Source: a virus. From it: a DNA stretch of 22,854 nt. Of this stretch, positions 12,759 through 20,663 are shown piece after piece. The position numbers were made by a program, and so were the translations under genes. Numbering within the stretch: the first letter of the stretch is position 1; every line of letters begins with the position of its first letter. The notes under the pieces were generated by a model. That model was not told where the DNA came from. It saw nothing but the letters and a program-made list of their open reading frames with translations, and did not search any database. The stretch spans positions 1 to 22,854 of IMG/VR virus record IMGVR_UViG_3300025645_000488. One strand, 5' to 3'.

Positions 12759-13159
12759 TGCAGTTAGACTTCTTTAAGGATGAACCTCCTGAATCTAATA
12801 GAGACCCTACTATGCGTATGTGTAAGAAGTGTAACCAAGAGAAATCACTTGATGACTTTAATGCTATATACTATAGAAAGAATGGTGACCCTACTAAGGG
12901 CTATCGCTGTGCTGACTGTCAACAAGAACACTCTCGTACTGTAGCTATACTAAAGAAGCTACACCCAAAGCCCAATGATAATGTGTGTGAGTGTTGTGGT
13001 GATGTAGCTGAGAAGATGTGCTTAGACCATAGCCATGTTACTGGTGCGTTCAGAGGGTGGGTATGTGAGGGGTGCAATCATAGTATGGGTAAGTCAGATG
13101 ACAACCCTGATAAGTTAATCAAACAAGCGGAGTATTTACGTGCAAGAAGAACTAATTAA
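12758..13159 (+). CDS. Endonuclease VII-like HNH nuclease
   Basis: 133 residues. N-terminal zinc ribbon with C22/C25 and C51/C54, then the recombination endonuclease VII core: CECCG (C77, C80), LDHSHVTG (D90, H91, H93), FRGWVCEGCNHSMG (C103, C106, N107) and DNPDKL. This is the beta-beta-alpha-metal fold of T4 endonuclease VII, which resolves branched DNA; many phage relatives are instead free-standing homing nucleases. As the phage already has an endonuclease I-like resolvase, the homing role may be likelier. Composition is slightly more AT-rich than the neighbours. The end overlaps the PhoH-like gene by 20 bases. Confidence 0.87.
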   Translation: MQLDFFKDEPPESNRDPTMRMCKKCNQEKSLDDFNAIYYRKNGDPTKGYRCADCQQEHSRTVAILKKLHPKPNDNVCECCGDVAEKMCLDHSHVTGAFRGWVCEGCNHSMGKSDDNPDKLIKQAEYLRARRTN

Positions 13160-13844
13160 GCCAAGACGTACACGCCGTAAGACAACATACAAGGGTGCAG
13201 CATCTAAGCCTACCTCTGGCATAGTACCTAAGACTGACAATCAAGGTAAGCTAATCAATGCCATTGCCTCTAGCAAGCAGGTGCTTATCCTTGGCCCTGC
13301 TGGTACTGGTAAGACTTACGTTACAGCTACATGTGCAGCAGACTTGTACACACTTAAAGAGATTGATAAGATTGTTATCACACGCCCTCACGTAGCAGTA
13401 GGTAAAGACATTGGGTTCCTACCAGGTACACTAGAAGAGAAGGCACAACCGTGGGCGTTGCCTGTGCTAGACGTACTAGTGAAACACTTAGGGCGTGGCG
13501 CTGTTGATACAGGTATAAAGAACGGTAACATTGAAGTAGCTACTCTGGCGTTGATGCGTGGGCGTAGCTTTGACAATGCGTTTATCATTGTAGATGAAGC
13601 ACAGAACATAGACATACCAGAGATCAAGATGTTGTTGACACGTGTAGGAGAAGGCAGTACTATTGTACTCAACGGCGACATCCAACAGTCAGACTTGAAG
13701 GGTACGTCTGGTCTAGCTAAGATCATTCATCTATCTAAGAAGTACATGCTTGATGCACCCGTAGTAGAGTTTGGCGTTGATGACATTGTGCGTAGTGGTA
13801 TCTGTGCTGAGTGGGTCAAGGTGTTTATGAAGGAAGGCCTGTAG
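13140..13844 (+). CDS. phoH: PhoH-like ATPase
   Basis: 234 residues from GTG 13140, with CGGAG seven bases upstream and overlapping the preceding gene. Walker A LGPAGTGKTYV (51-61), the PhoH signature TRPHVAVG followed by IGFLPGTLEEK (81-101), Walker B FIIVDEAQN (148-156), and LNGDIQQSDL (177-186) identify the family. PhoH ATPases are frequent in marine phages; RNA-helicase or ribonuclease-partner roles have been proposed, and induction by phosphate starvation is not general. Last gene of the long plus-strand run without its own promoter; a new promoter begins eight bases after its stop. Confidence 0.92.
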   Translation: MQEELIKPRRTRRKTTYKGAASKPTSGIVPKTDNQGKLINAIASSKQVLILGPAGTGKTYVTATCAADLYTLKEIDKIVITRPHVAVGKDIGFLPGTLEEKAQPWALPVLDVLVKHLGRGAVDTGIKNGNIEVATLALMRGRSFDNAFIIVDEAQNIDIPEIKMLLTRVGEGSTIVLNGDIQQSDLKGTSGLAKIIHLSKKYMLDAPVVEFGVDDIVRSGICAEWVKVFMKEGL

Positions 13845-13851
13845 TTAGTGC

Positions 13852-13880
13852 TTGACAGCTATACACCTATATGTTAAACT
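13852..13880 (+). promoter_or_regulatory. Sigma70-type promoter, extended -10
   Basis: TTGACA (13852-13857), 17 bases, then TAAACT (13875-13880), with TG one base before the -10. Same layout as the promoter at 7685-7713: full -35 consensus, optimal spacing, extended -10. It lies in the 64-base gap after phoH and points at the small gene starting at 13909. Confidence 0.65.
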
Positions 13881-13908
13881 CTCCTAGTTAACATTGTTTG
13901 GGAGTGTT

Positions 13909-14118
13909 ATGGTACTTAATATAGAAGAAGAAGCTAAGCGTTTCATTGCACTGAAGAAGAGAGAGTTTGTCACTGAGTTAGATAAGATGTACACTACCAC
14001 ATCTGACTACCTAGTGTATCACTTACACCCTTCTGATGAGAGAGAGTACGCTATAAAGGCTCTACAAGAAGCAGTGCTCTGGTCTAAGAGTTGTTTAGAT
14101 AAACACGGCATACAGTAA
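13909..14118 (+). CDS. Acb2/Tad1-like small helical protein, candidate anti-defence
   Basis: 69 residues from ATG 13909, with GGGAG four bases upstream; a TTG at 13894 in frame is less likely. Two helices are expected: about 5-28 (NIEEEAKRFIALKKREFV) and 42-66. The second, HPSDEREYAIKALQEAVLWS, has the pattern D-x-R-x-x-A-I-x-x-L-x-E-A-x-x-W that marks the C-terminal helical hairpin of Acb2 (anti-CBASS, T4 Vs.4 type) and of Tad1-associated proteins, which bind cyclic nucleotide signals. It is shorter than typical members. Own strong promoter and immediate terminator make it a single-gene unit, as expected for an early counter-defence gene. The family call is from pattern memory and the function is inferred. 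Confidence 0.55.
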   Translation: MVLNIEEEAKRFIALKKREFVTELDKMYTTTSDYLVYHLHPSDEREYAIKALQEAVLWSKSCLDKHGIQ

Positions 14119-14126
14119 AACTAGAA

Positions 14127-14154
14127 AGGGGAGCCTAACAGCTCCCCTCTTTTT
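14127..14154. terminator. Bidirectional intrinsic terminator between convergent blocks
   Basis: AGGGGAGC (14127-14134), loop CTAACA, GCTCCCCT (14141-14148), followed on the plus strand by CTTTTTATTTC. On the minus strand the same hairpin is followed by TTCTAGTTTT, a weaker T-rich run. The stop codon of the minus-strand 1197-residue gene lies in the plus-strand T run (14153-14155), so both blocks end here. Confidence 0.88.
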
Positions 14155-17100
14155 ATTTCTTTTCATCTAGCTTTCTATAGTCTTCTCGAACCTCTACATA
14201 ACCAACAAAGAGTTTTAGCTGGTGATCCTCTAACTCATTTAGATCTTCTTCAATACCAAACTCTTTAGCGTACTGTTTCAACCTAGTCTTATTGGCATAC
14301 TCCCCAGCCCCTAACTTATATAGCATTAAAGTACGAGTGTCTTTAGGATCAAAAGACCTAGAAAGAATATCTTTTACGAGAGCCTTACTCTCTCTTAAGC
14401 GCTGGTATATATAGCTCTTACGCTGCGCTGGTGTACCTGCTTTCCACTTTGTAGACTCTATAAGTGATGCAAACTCATACTCAAGTATAGGCGATATGAT
14501 ACGCTGTACATCGTTACGAGCTTCAGGGATAGACGATCTTATATCAGTCTTCCAGTTAGGTATACCAGCCTCACCAAACGCTTTCTCTGTACTAGACAAC
14601 GCACTATTGAAACGTATACCAAAGACCTTACTTATAGGTACTTGCGCTCTATCTGTAGTGATAGCATTGTATTTCTCACCCGGCTTTGTGTATAGTTCCA
14701 TAGCCTCAAGCAACTCATCCGCATAACGTACAGACTTGTTAACCCACTCAGAGCCTTGCCTACGGTCTGGAGCTATGTATGCATCCCCCTTAACCATAGC
14801 AGCAGTTAAGTTAACAGGATCTAAGAAGCGGGTATAACCTGAGGCGTACATAGACGTAGTGCCTTGGATAACTTTAAGCAGAGCTTCTTTGACCTCAACA
14901 TCTTCTGTAGTCATAGCCTCCACTAGCAAGTCGAAAGAACCCTTGATCGTATCATCAAGCTGACGGGTCATGTTTCCTGGGCCTAGCACAGTCACGATCT
15001 CTCTAAATAGATCTTCAGGTACTGTCCCATCTCTGTGGAAGTGAGCCGCCATACGCCCTATACCCTTGTAGAATATGTAAGGGAAGTCATATAGACGGTT
15101 GCGAATAGACCCGTCTGAGGATCGAGAGTTATACCAAGGCAGACCCTCTTCTAGGTAATCCTTTTCGTAGTTATAGGCTGCGCCCATAAAGGCAAGACCA
15201 ACAGCTGTCTTACTAGCTAGATCTCCTACGTCCCGTGTACCACCCATAAAGAGCCTGTGCGTAAGGCTTATACCTGAGTGGTCCATCATGTGTGCAATGG
15301 TGTTGTTAAAGAACTGCCCGAATGGTATCATAGCTCCAACGAGAGGCAGTCGGCTTACCTCTTCAACCATGCCAGCAATCTTACCTAGCGTTGTGCTGGA
15401 GTCTGCATAGCTCTTAGAGAATACATTACGCAGTGCGTCTTGAGATGCGGCACTTATAACTTCAGCGTAGTCATCCCCCATCATCTTCTTCCACATGTCA
15501 GGGTCTTGTAAAAACTCTTTGTATGACATATTATATTTAATACGCATCTGTTTATCTACAGCATACATAAACTCTTGAGACTTAGTAGCAACATCCTGTA
15601 GCTTAACGCCATAGACAAGCTGGATCTTATCCATAATCTTATCTAGTTTGTTACGGCTGATAGTGTTTACTGCGCCACTACCTAAAGACTCACTAGCTAT
15701 CTCTGAGAACTCTTCTAGTTGAAGCTTACGTGACAACTCCTCTATGTCAACACCACCTGCCATATAGCGCAGCATATCTTTTTGAGCCTGGGGGTTGAAC
15801 GCCAAGATGTCCTGGAAGGCTTCGTAAGTCATGTTAGGGTCTAGTAAGTTACGAGCCTTTTGTTTCTGCAGGGAGAACATAAGCCCTGCTTTCTTAGCGT
15901 AGGCAGCTGCACCTTCTCTGTTAAACATAGCAGCGTTCAGAATAGAAGCGCCACCAAAGAGAGTACCACGAACAATATCAGTAGCACTCTGTAAAGAACT
16001 TGCAGTAGACCAGCCCACTAAGTTAAGCGCAGTAGTACCAGGGTGTGTAACAAGCATACGAATAAGGTTACGCTGCATGTAGTTAGCTGTACCCAGTATT
16101 CCTTCACGTACTTTAGTTGTAACGCCAGGGGTTTCAACCTTGATAAGCTCTTCGATTAGTTCCCCTGCTTCAGCGTCAGGTTTGATCTCACGTATCTTGT
16201 TGAAGACACTAGAAGCATTACGTACAATAGCCATCTTCTTAGCGGCGTCACTGATCTCACTAGCTACCAAGTCTAAGGCTGTACCTGTTATTGTATTACC
16301 GTCTGCGTCCTTTATAGTAGCCTGTTCAAATAGCTTCTTGCCTTTGTAAAGATCTACATTTGCACCTAGTGTGTCATCGAAGATGTCTGACAACTGAGCC
16401 TTTACGTTATCAGGCATGGCTACCATAAGATCACTCATCCAGTTCAGGAAGCCATCTTGAGGGTCACGCTTAGTCCAGTACTTGATACCGTTGTCAGCTA
16501 GGCTAGTAGATATACCCTTAAAGAAAGCATCTTGCCACACTAAGTCATCAGGAATGTAATCGCCTTGTTCTACTTCACGTAGTGGTACACCTCGTGCAGC
16601 TTTATCCTTTAGTGTCTCCATCATGTCACGGAAACCAGTTAAGCTAGCCTCAAAGCCATCCATGTCTAAATCTTTTAAGGTTTGTGCTGGCTCACCTGCT
16701 ATCTTACGAGCATTAGCTAGGTGTTCCTGTGCTTGATAGAACCGCATAGCACCCAAAGATGATAGGTCAGCTTCATCCAAGTTAAAGCCACGTGCAAAAG
16801 AGTAGCCTACACCCATACCTATAGCACCACCAGCGGCAGCGAAGCCACCTTGCATCATGTTGTAACCGTCTTGCAGGTCTACGTCATCCATAATGTTCTG
16901 ATAGATAGCGTCCATACCAACACCAGCTACAGTTTCCGTAAGCCCTACACCAATAGCTTCTCTACGTGCTGCCTGTTTAGTAGCCGCTAGGAAAGTCTGT
17001 TGCTCTGCCGTTTGTGCACCCGCTTTAAGAGATGCACTAGCCAGAAGCTTGTTTGTTTGTATACGTTCTTGTTGTTGTACAGCCAGACGTGCTCCCTCTG

Positions 17101-17746
17101 AAGCGCCTTTCTTTTTAACTATATCTAAAGCAGTGGATCGTGCTGCTTGTTTAGCTACTAGTCCCGCTGCTTTACTAGCCCCATAACCTGCAAACCTACC
17201 TGCGGCTAGTCCTATTAACCACATAGGGTCAACAATCAAAGCACGAGCGTAATCACCTACAGCGTCAATCTTCTCCATAGATGAAGTACCCTTAGAGAAA
17301 GCACCCTTCATAGAGTCAAAGGTGTCGTAGGCTGAGGCTGCTTGTGTCATAAGCCGGGTACGTTCTGCTTTATCTTTTGTACCTTTAATCTTATTCAGGT
17401 AGGCAAGCTCCTCAAAGGTAGTTACAGACTGCCCAGCGCCAAACTTACGCATGTGGTTAACATAAGAATCAACTACTTTCTGCCTGCCATGTACGCCTTC
17501 AGTCATACCAAAGTGATTCTCCATATAAGGAGCAAGCCTAGCATATACGTCATCCCTAGTTAGATCACGCACACCTTCAGGGTCAGCACCCGGCTCTAAC
17601 ATAGTGTCAGTCTGGTTGTCTACTCTACCGTTTACATTAGCAGCCATAGCCTTACTGAAAAGACTTTGAGCATTATCTTCTTCTTCTTCAGGCTTAACCT
17701 CTACGTTATTAGCTAAAGCCTCATTGAACAGAGCAGAACTATCCAT
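14153..17746 (-). CDS. Large internal virion protein, T7 gp16-like in place and size
   Basis: 1197 residues; last gene of the minus-strand structural block. Probably an ejection protein packed in the capsid core and injected to help DNA cross the host envelope. Evidence is position, size (T7 gp16 is about 1300) and composition: long helical Ala/Lys-rich stretches (about 190-260) plus hydrophobic or glycine-rich segments near 172-190, 300-320 (GFAAAGGAIGMGVGYSF) and in the second half (TALNLVGWSTASSLQSA; LPLVGAMIPFGQFF) that could span membrane. No transglycosylase motif is seen, unlike T7 gp16; that activity is on a separate gene. The N-terminus has two copies of an LF-x2-A-x-A-x-NV motif. 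Starts directly after the stop of the 782-residue gene. Confidence 0.7.
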   Translation of the reverse strand: MDSSALFNEALANNVEVKPEEEEDNAQSLFSKAMAANVNGRVDNQTDTMLEPGADPEGVRDLTRDDVYARLAPYMENHFGMTEGVHGRQKVVDSYVNHMRKFGAGQSVTTFEELAYLNKIKGTKDKAERTRLMTQAASAYDTFDSMKGAFSKGTSSMEKIDAVGDYARALIVDPMWLIGLAAGRFAGYGASKAAGLVAKQAARSTALDIVKKKGASEGARLAVQQQERIQTNKLLASASLKAGAQTAEQQTFLAATKQAARREAIGVGLTETVAGVGMDAIYQNIMDDVDLQDGYNMMQGGFAAAGGAIGMGVGYSFARGFNLDEADLSSLGAMRFYQAQEHLANARKIAGEPAQTLKDLDMDGFEASLTGFRDMMETLKDKAARGVPLREVEQGDYIPDDLVWQDAFFKGISTSLADNGIKYWTKRDPQDGFLNWMSDLMVAMPDNVKAQLSDIFDDTLGANVDLYKGKKLFEQATIKDADGNTITGTALDLVASEISDAAKKMAIVRNASSVFNKIREIKPDAEAGELIEELIKVETPGVTTKVREGILGTANYMQRNLIRMLVTHPGTTALNLVGWSTASSLQSATDIVRGTLFGGASILNAAMFNREGAAAYAKKAGLMFSLQKQKARNLLDPNMTYEAFQDILAFNPQAQKDMLRYMAGGVDIEELSRKLQLEEFSEIASESLGSGAVNTISRNKLDKIMDKIQLVYGVKLQDVATKSQEFMYAVDKQMRIKYNMSYKEFLQDPDMWKKMMGDDYAEVISAASQDALRNVFSKSYADSSTTLGKIAGMVEEVSRLPLVGAMIPFGQFFNNTIAHMMDHSGISLTHRLFMGGTRDVGDLASKTAVGLAFMGAAYNYEKDYLEEGLPWYNSRSSDGSIRNRLYDFPYIFYKGIGRMAAHFHRDGTVPEDLFREIVTVLGPGNMTRQLDDTIKGSFDLLVEAMTTEDVEVKEALLKVIQGTTSMYASGYTRFLDPVNLTAAMVKGDAYIAPDRRQGSEWVNKSVRYADELLEAMELYTKPGEKYNAITTDRAQVPISKVFGIRFNSALSSTEKAFGEAGIPNWKTDIRSSIPEARNDVQRIISPILEYEFASLIESTKWKAGTPAQRKSYIYQRLRESKALVKDILSRSFDPKDTRTLMLYKLGAGEYANKTRLKQYAKEFGIEEDLNELEDHQLKLFVGYVEVREDYRKLDEKK

Positions 17747-20095
17747 TTACAGACCCATTTCTTTTTGTACTATAACGCTGCCATATTTCTTGACTAGCAT
17801 ATCCAACAAACTTGAGTCACCACTTAGCTCATTAGCTTTCTGTGCTCTCTTAAGTCTAGCCTTATCACTTGCTGTCATACCTTTAGGCTTAAGGGGTTTC
17901 TTAGGTCTGGTCACTAAAGGCTCAGGCTCTACAGTTTTCTCTACCTCAGCTTCTTTACGCAGGTCAGAGATCTTATCCTTAAGAGCTTGTAAAGCTACAA
18001 CCCTATTTCTCTGTCCTTCATTCTTCATAATACGCTCCTCTAAGGTCTCCTCAAAGAGGGCTGCTATAGAGGCATTTATTTTATCTTGAGTGTCAAACAG
18101 AGACTGGTGAATTCTCTCAGGTAGCTCAGTCAAGAAACGTAATGATTTTGAGATAGACTCTGTTGTGGCGTTCTCTAAGTTATCGGGTACATCTCCAGGG
18201 AACTCGGGTTTAAACTCTTCGCCTGATAGCTTCGCCCTAGCCGCTGCAATTATTTCAGCGTTAGTCAATGCTACTCCGTTTACCCCCCCTAGTCTTTGTG
18301 ACTCTTCACCTATTCCTACCATCTCCATAAGTGAAACAATGGGATTTTCTGGACCCGTAAACCAGTCCAAGAAACCAGCTTTAACCTCCTCCTCAACTTC
18401 ATCAGGCACTACCTCATCAGTGTTGAGTTGCATGTATTCCTTCCAACCCATAGCGGCAATGTCTGCTGCTCTCTCAGAGTAGAGGTCTGCGTTCTCTTGT
18501 AGTTGACGGGACCATGCTTCAGAGGAATCCCCTTTAGAAGATCCAAACAGACCCCTACTAAAGTCTATAACTGAAGACATAGCATTTGATAGACCAGATT
18601 TAGCTACGTCCATATAGGTATAGCCTTTAGTATTTACGTAGTCACTAGTCCTGCTTAAGAAGTCAGTTACTTTCTCTCCTCTTATTACGGCATCGGACAA
18701 CTCATCAGCGTCTGCAGGCAGTAGGTATGAGCTATCCTTCCAGCTATCGTCAGATGGAATTGTGTCCATGCCCACTAGGCCTTGGTCAACAGCAGGAGTC
18801 ATCAGTGGGGAAATCCACTTCTGGAACCTAGCTTCCATAGCACTGCGGTCAGGTACTGTATTAACTGAGGTATCTGTTTCACTTGAAACTGCTTCTACTT
18901 TGGGTGCTTTATAGGTATCAATAAAGCCCTGCTTGACTTCTACTGTAGTACCATCAACTACAATAGTATCACCTACTTTTATATCACCCTTATTTACAGC
19001 AGCTTGTATTTGATCCTGAGTATAGGTAGCTGCCTTCTTTGGTACTGGAGGTTCACCCGCTGGAGTTTCACCTGCTGGAGTTTCACCTGCTGGAGTTTCA
19101 CCTGCTGGAGTTTCACCTGCTGGAGGTTGACCACTTTCTGCTGTCGTAGGGATATCTTCGCCTGCTGTTAGTGCGCTGTAGGTAGTCCTGAAATAGTCAC
19201 CCAACAAGAAGTTATTGCTTACTGAACCCAATCTATTAGCTTCTATACCTTGTAAGTAGGTAAGGAAAGCACCACCTTCATACTCAGGGTTACTGATATA
19301 CCTAGCCATAGCTTCGCCTTCGTTAGTCTTTGCTATTGTTACTAGTTCTTTAAGTTTATCATGTTTTGCTGTTAAGGTCTGCCGTGCCTCAGCACTAAGG
19401 CTCGTAGAAGCCAAAGCTGTTGAAAGCTCATCCATCTGGCGGCTAATACTAGCGTTAAATTGTTCTCCTACAGTCGCCCTTACAATATTTAATTCACTAG
19501 GGCTAATAGGCTTAGGTGGTAGCTTAATTCCCAGCGGCTTACCTGCCTTAGGTCCAGAGCTAGCCGCAATACGAATTAAGTCTTGTCCACTATACCCACC
19601 GTAATAGTCAGCGTTAATAACTTCGTCTTCCAGAGCACGAGCATCTAAGCCTAGCATAGCACCCAACATACCAGTCTTACGTTTCACTGGGTCTGACTCA
19701 GACTTGTAAAGACCATACGCACGATTAATAACAGTCTCTAAGTCTTCCTCTGGGTTACTATTTACAAAGTCTACGGCAGATGTTTCAAGCTCTTTGATGT
19801 CGGCTGGTGTTAAGTCAGTACGCTTAAGTACCTGCTCTGCAAAGTCATACATACCACGAACACCACTCTTAGTTGTGATACCCGTTACAAACTCCTTAGA
19901 AAAACCAAAGTTCTGAAGCCTATTAGCAACTGAAAGTGCATCGTTTGCTTTACTTTCAATGTCTACTACAGCCTTTGTACCGTAGGTCTGCAAGTAGTCC
20001 TTACGTTTCTCAGCTTTCGCTCTGTAGTACTCACGGTCTTTTTCTATTAGTTCCGACAAGGTAGTGCCGAAGCCTGCCATAAATCCTGCTGCCAT
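17747..20095 (-). CDS. Internal virion protein, T7 gp15-like in place and size, with repeat linker
   Basis: 782 residues (T7 gp15 is 747). The N-terminal 320 residues are helical and start MAAGFMAGFGTTLSELIEKD, a Gly/Ala opening followed by a charged helix. Residues about 322-351 are a Pro-Ala-Gly-Glu-Thr repeat, then a short beta-type unit (GDIKVGDTIVVDGTTVEVK, about 372-390), then an acidic helical half ending in a Lys/Pro-rich linker (RPKKPLKPKGM) and a short terminal helix. No enzymatic motif is visible. Lies between the 187-residue and the 1197-residue genes, with four bases before and none after. An ejection-apparatus role is inferred from gene order only. Confidence 0.65.
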   Translation of the reverse strand: MAAGFMAGFGTTLSELIEKDREYYRAKAEKRKDYLQTYGTKAVVDIESKANDALSVANRLQNFGFSKEFVTGITTKSGVRGMYDFAEQVLKRTDLTPADIKELETSAVDFVNSNPEEDLETVINRAYGLYKSESDPVKRKTGMLGAMLGLDARALEDEVINADYYGGYSGQDLIRIAASSGPKAGKPLGIKLPPKPISPSELNIVRATVGEQFNASISRQMDELSTALASTSLSAEARQTLTAKHDKLKELVTIAKTNEGEAMARYISNPEYEGGAFLTYLQGIEANRLGSVSNNFLLGDYFRTTYSALTAGEDIPTTAESGQPPAGETPAGETPAGETPAGETPAGEPPVPKKAATYTQDQIQAAVNKGDIKVGDTIVVDGTTVEVKQGFIDTYKAPKVEAVSSETDTSVNTVPDRSAMEARFQKWISPLMTPAVDQGLVGMDTIPSDDSWKDSSYLLPADADELSDAVIRGEKVTDFLSRTSDYVNTKGYTYMDVAKSGLSNAMSSVIDFSRGLFGSSKGDSSEAWSRQLQENADLYSERAADIAAMGWKEYMQLNTDEVVPDEVEEEVKAGFLDWFTGPENPIVSLMEMVGIGEESQRLGGVNGVALTNAEIIAAARAKLSGEEFKPEFPGDVPDNLENATTESISKSLRFLTELPERIHQSLFDTQDKINASIAALFEETLEERIMKNEGQRNRVVALQALKDKISDLRKEAEVEKTVEPEPLVTRPKKPLKPKGMTASDKARLKRAQKANELSGDSSLLDMLVKKYGSVIVQKEMGL
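19045..19131 (-). repeat. 15-base tandem repeat coding for Pro-Ala-Gly-Glu-Thr
   Basis: Unit CTGGAGTTTCACCTG on the plus strand. Four identical copies (19060-19119), one diverged copy before (19045-19059, two changes) and a partial diverged copy after. On the coding strand it gives five or so PAGET units inside the 782-residue virion protein. Identical units suggest recent expansion by slippage; copy-number change in whole units keeps the reading frame. Confidence 0.95.
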
Positions 20096-20099
20096 AGTA

Positions 20100-20663
20100 T
20101 TAACCCCTTGCCATCAAGCCACGTGGTGCTTCCTCAACGGGAGCTTCCATCATAGGCATTTCTTCTGTGTCTTGTTCTTCTTCTTCTTGAGGCTCAGCCA
20201 TCATAGTCTCTACTTGGCGCATAAACTCTTCACCAGTATCTTCTGACTCTGGGTCCAGAGCGTCTAGCTTCTTACGTAGCATTGCAAGAACTAGCTTGTC
20301 TTCTTTCTCTTTATCTTCAAACTCAGAAGGCTCATCACCTGTCTTGTAGTCTAGCCCAGCTTCCTCAGCGATAGAAACTAACTCCTCAAACACTACATCA
20401 CCAATGATTAAGCTTACATCTACAGAGTGGATACCCTCCATCTGCGCTGTAGTTAATGCTGTTTTAGCTAATGCCCGTAGAGGGACACCCATCTGGATAA
20501 GCTCTAGGATGTTGTCGAGGGACTCAGGGGAGCTTAACCCGTCCATGTGAAACTTGATAGCCTCACGTGGGTCAGAGATCTCAGCTGGGCGTTCCCAAGG
20601 GTAGTTCTTAGGAGTATCCGTAAGGGATTGACCTGCTATAGGAGCGTTTAATAATTCAGACAT
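20100..20663 (-). CDS. Virion-associated acidic protein, unknown function
   Basis: 187 residues. N-terminal half: APIAGQSLTDTPKNYPWERP, then DPREAIKFHMDGLS, QMGVPLRALAKTALT, MEGIHSVDVSLIIG. The C-terminal half is acidic, with a Glu-rich run followed by PVEEAPRGLMARG. The pattern GQSLT-x6-PWERP through DVSLII and a final RGLMARG is one I recall from proteins next to the internal virion genes of marine podoviruses, without known function. The charged, largely disordered C-terminus would suit a scaffold or packing role in the capsid core, which is speculation. Start overlaps the stop of the upstream gene (TAATG on the minus strand). Confidence 0.75.
   Translation of the reverse strand: MSELLNAPIAGQSLTDTPKNYPWERPAEISDPREAIKFHMDGLSSPESLDNILELIQMGVPLRALAKTALTTAQMEGIHSVDVSLIIGDVVFEELVSIAEEAGLDYKTGDEPSEFEDKEKEDKLVLAMLRKKLDALDPESEDTGEEFMRQVETMMAEPQEEEEQDTEEMPMMEAPVEEAPRGLMARG

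Noticed and set aside
12758-13159. HNH gene as a toxin of a toxin-antitoxin pair
   Set aside because: The endonuclease VII motif set is complete and no antitoxin-like partner is adjacent.
13634-13662. TTGACA-17-TACTAT inside phoH as promoter
   Set aside because: Poor -10, inside the conserved Walker region, and the real gap promoter lies just downstream.
19045-19131. CRISPR-like array
   Set aside because: Units are 15 bases, directly adjacent without spacers, and in frame within a gene; it is a coding tandem repeat.
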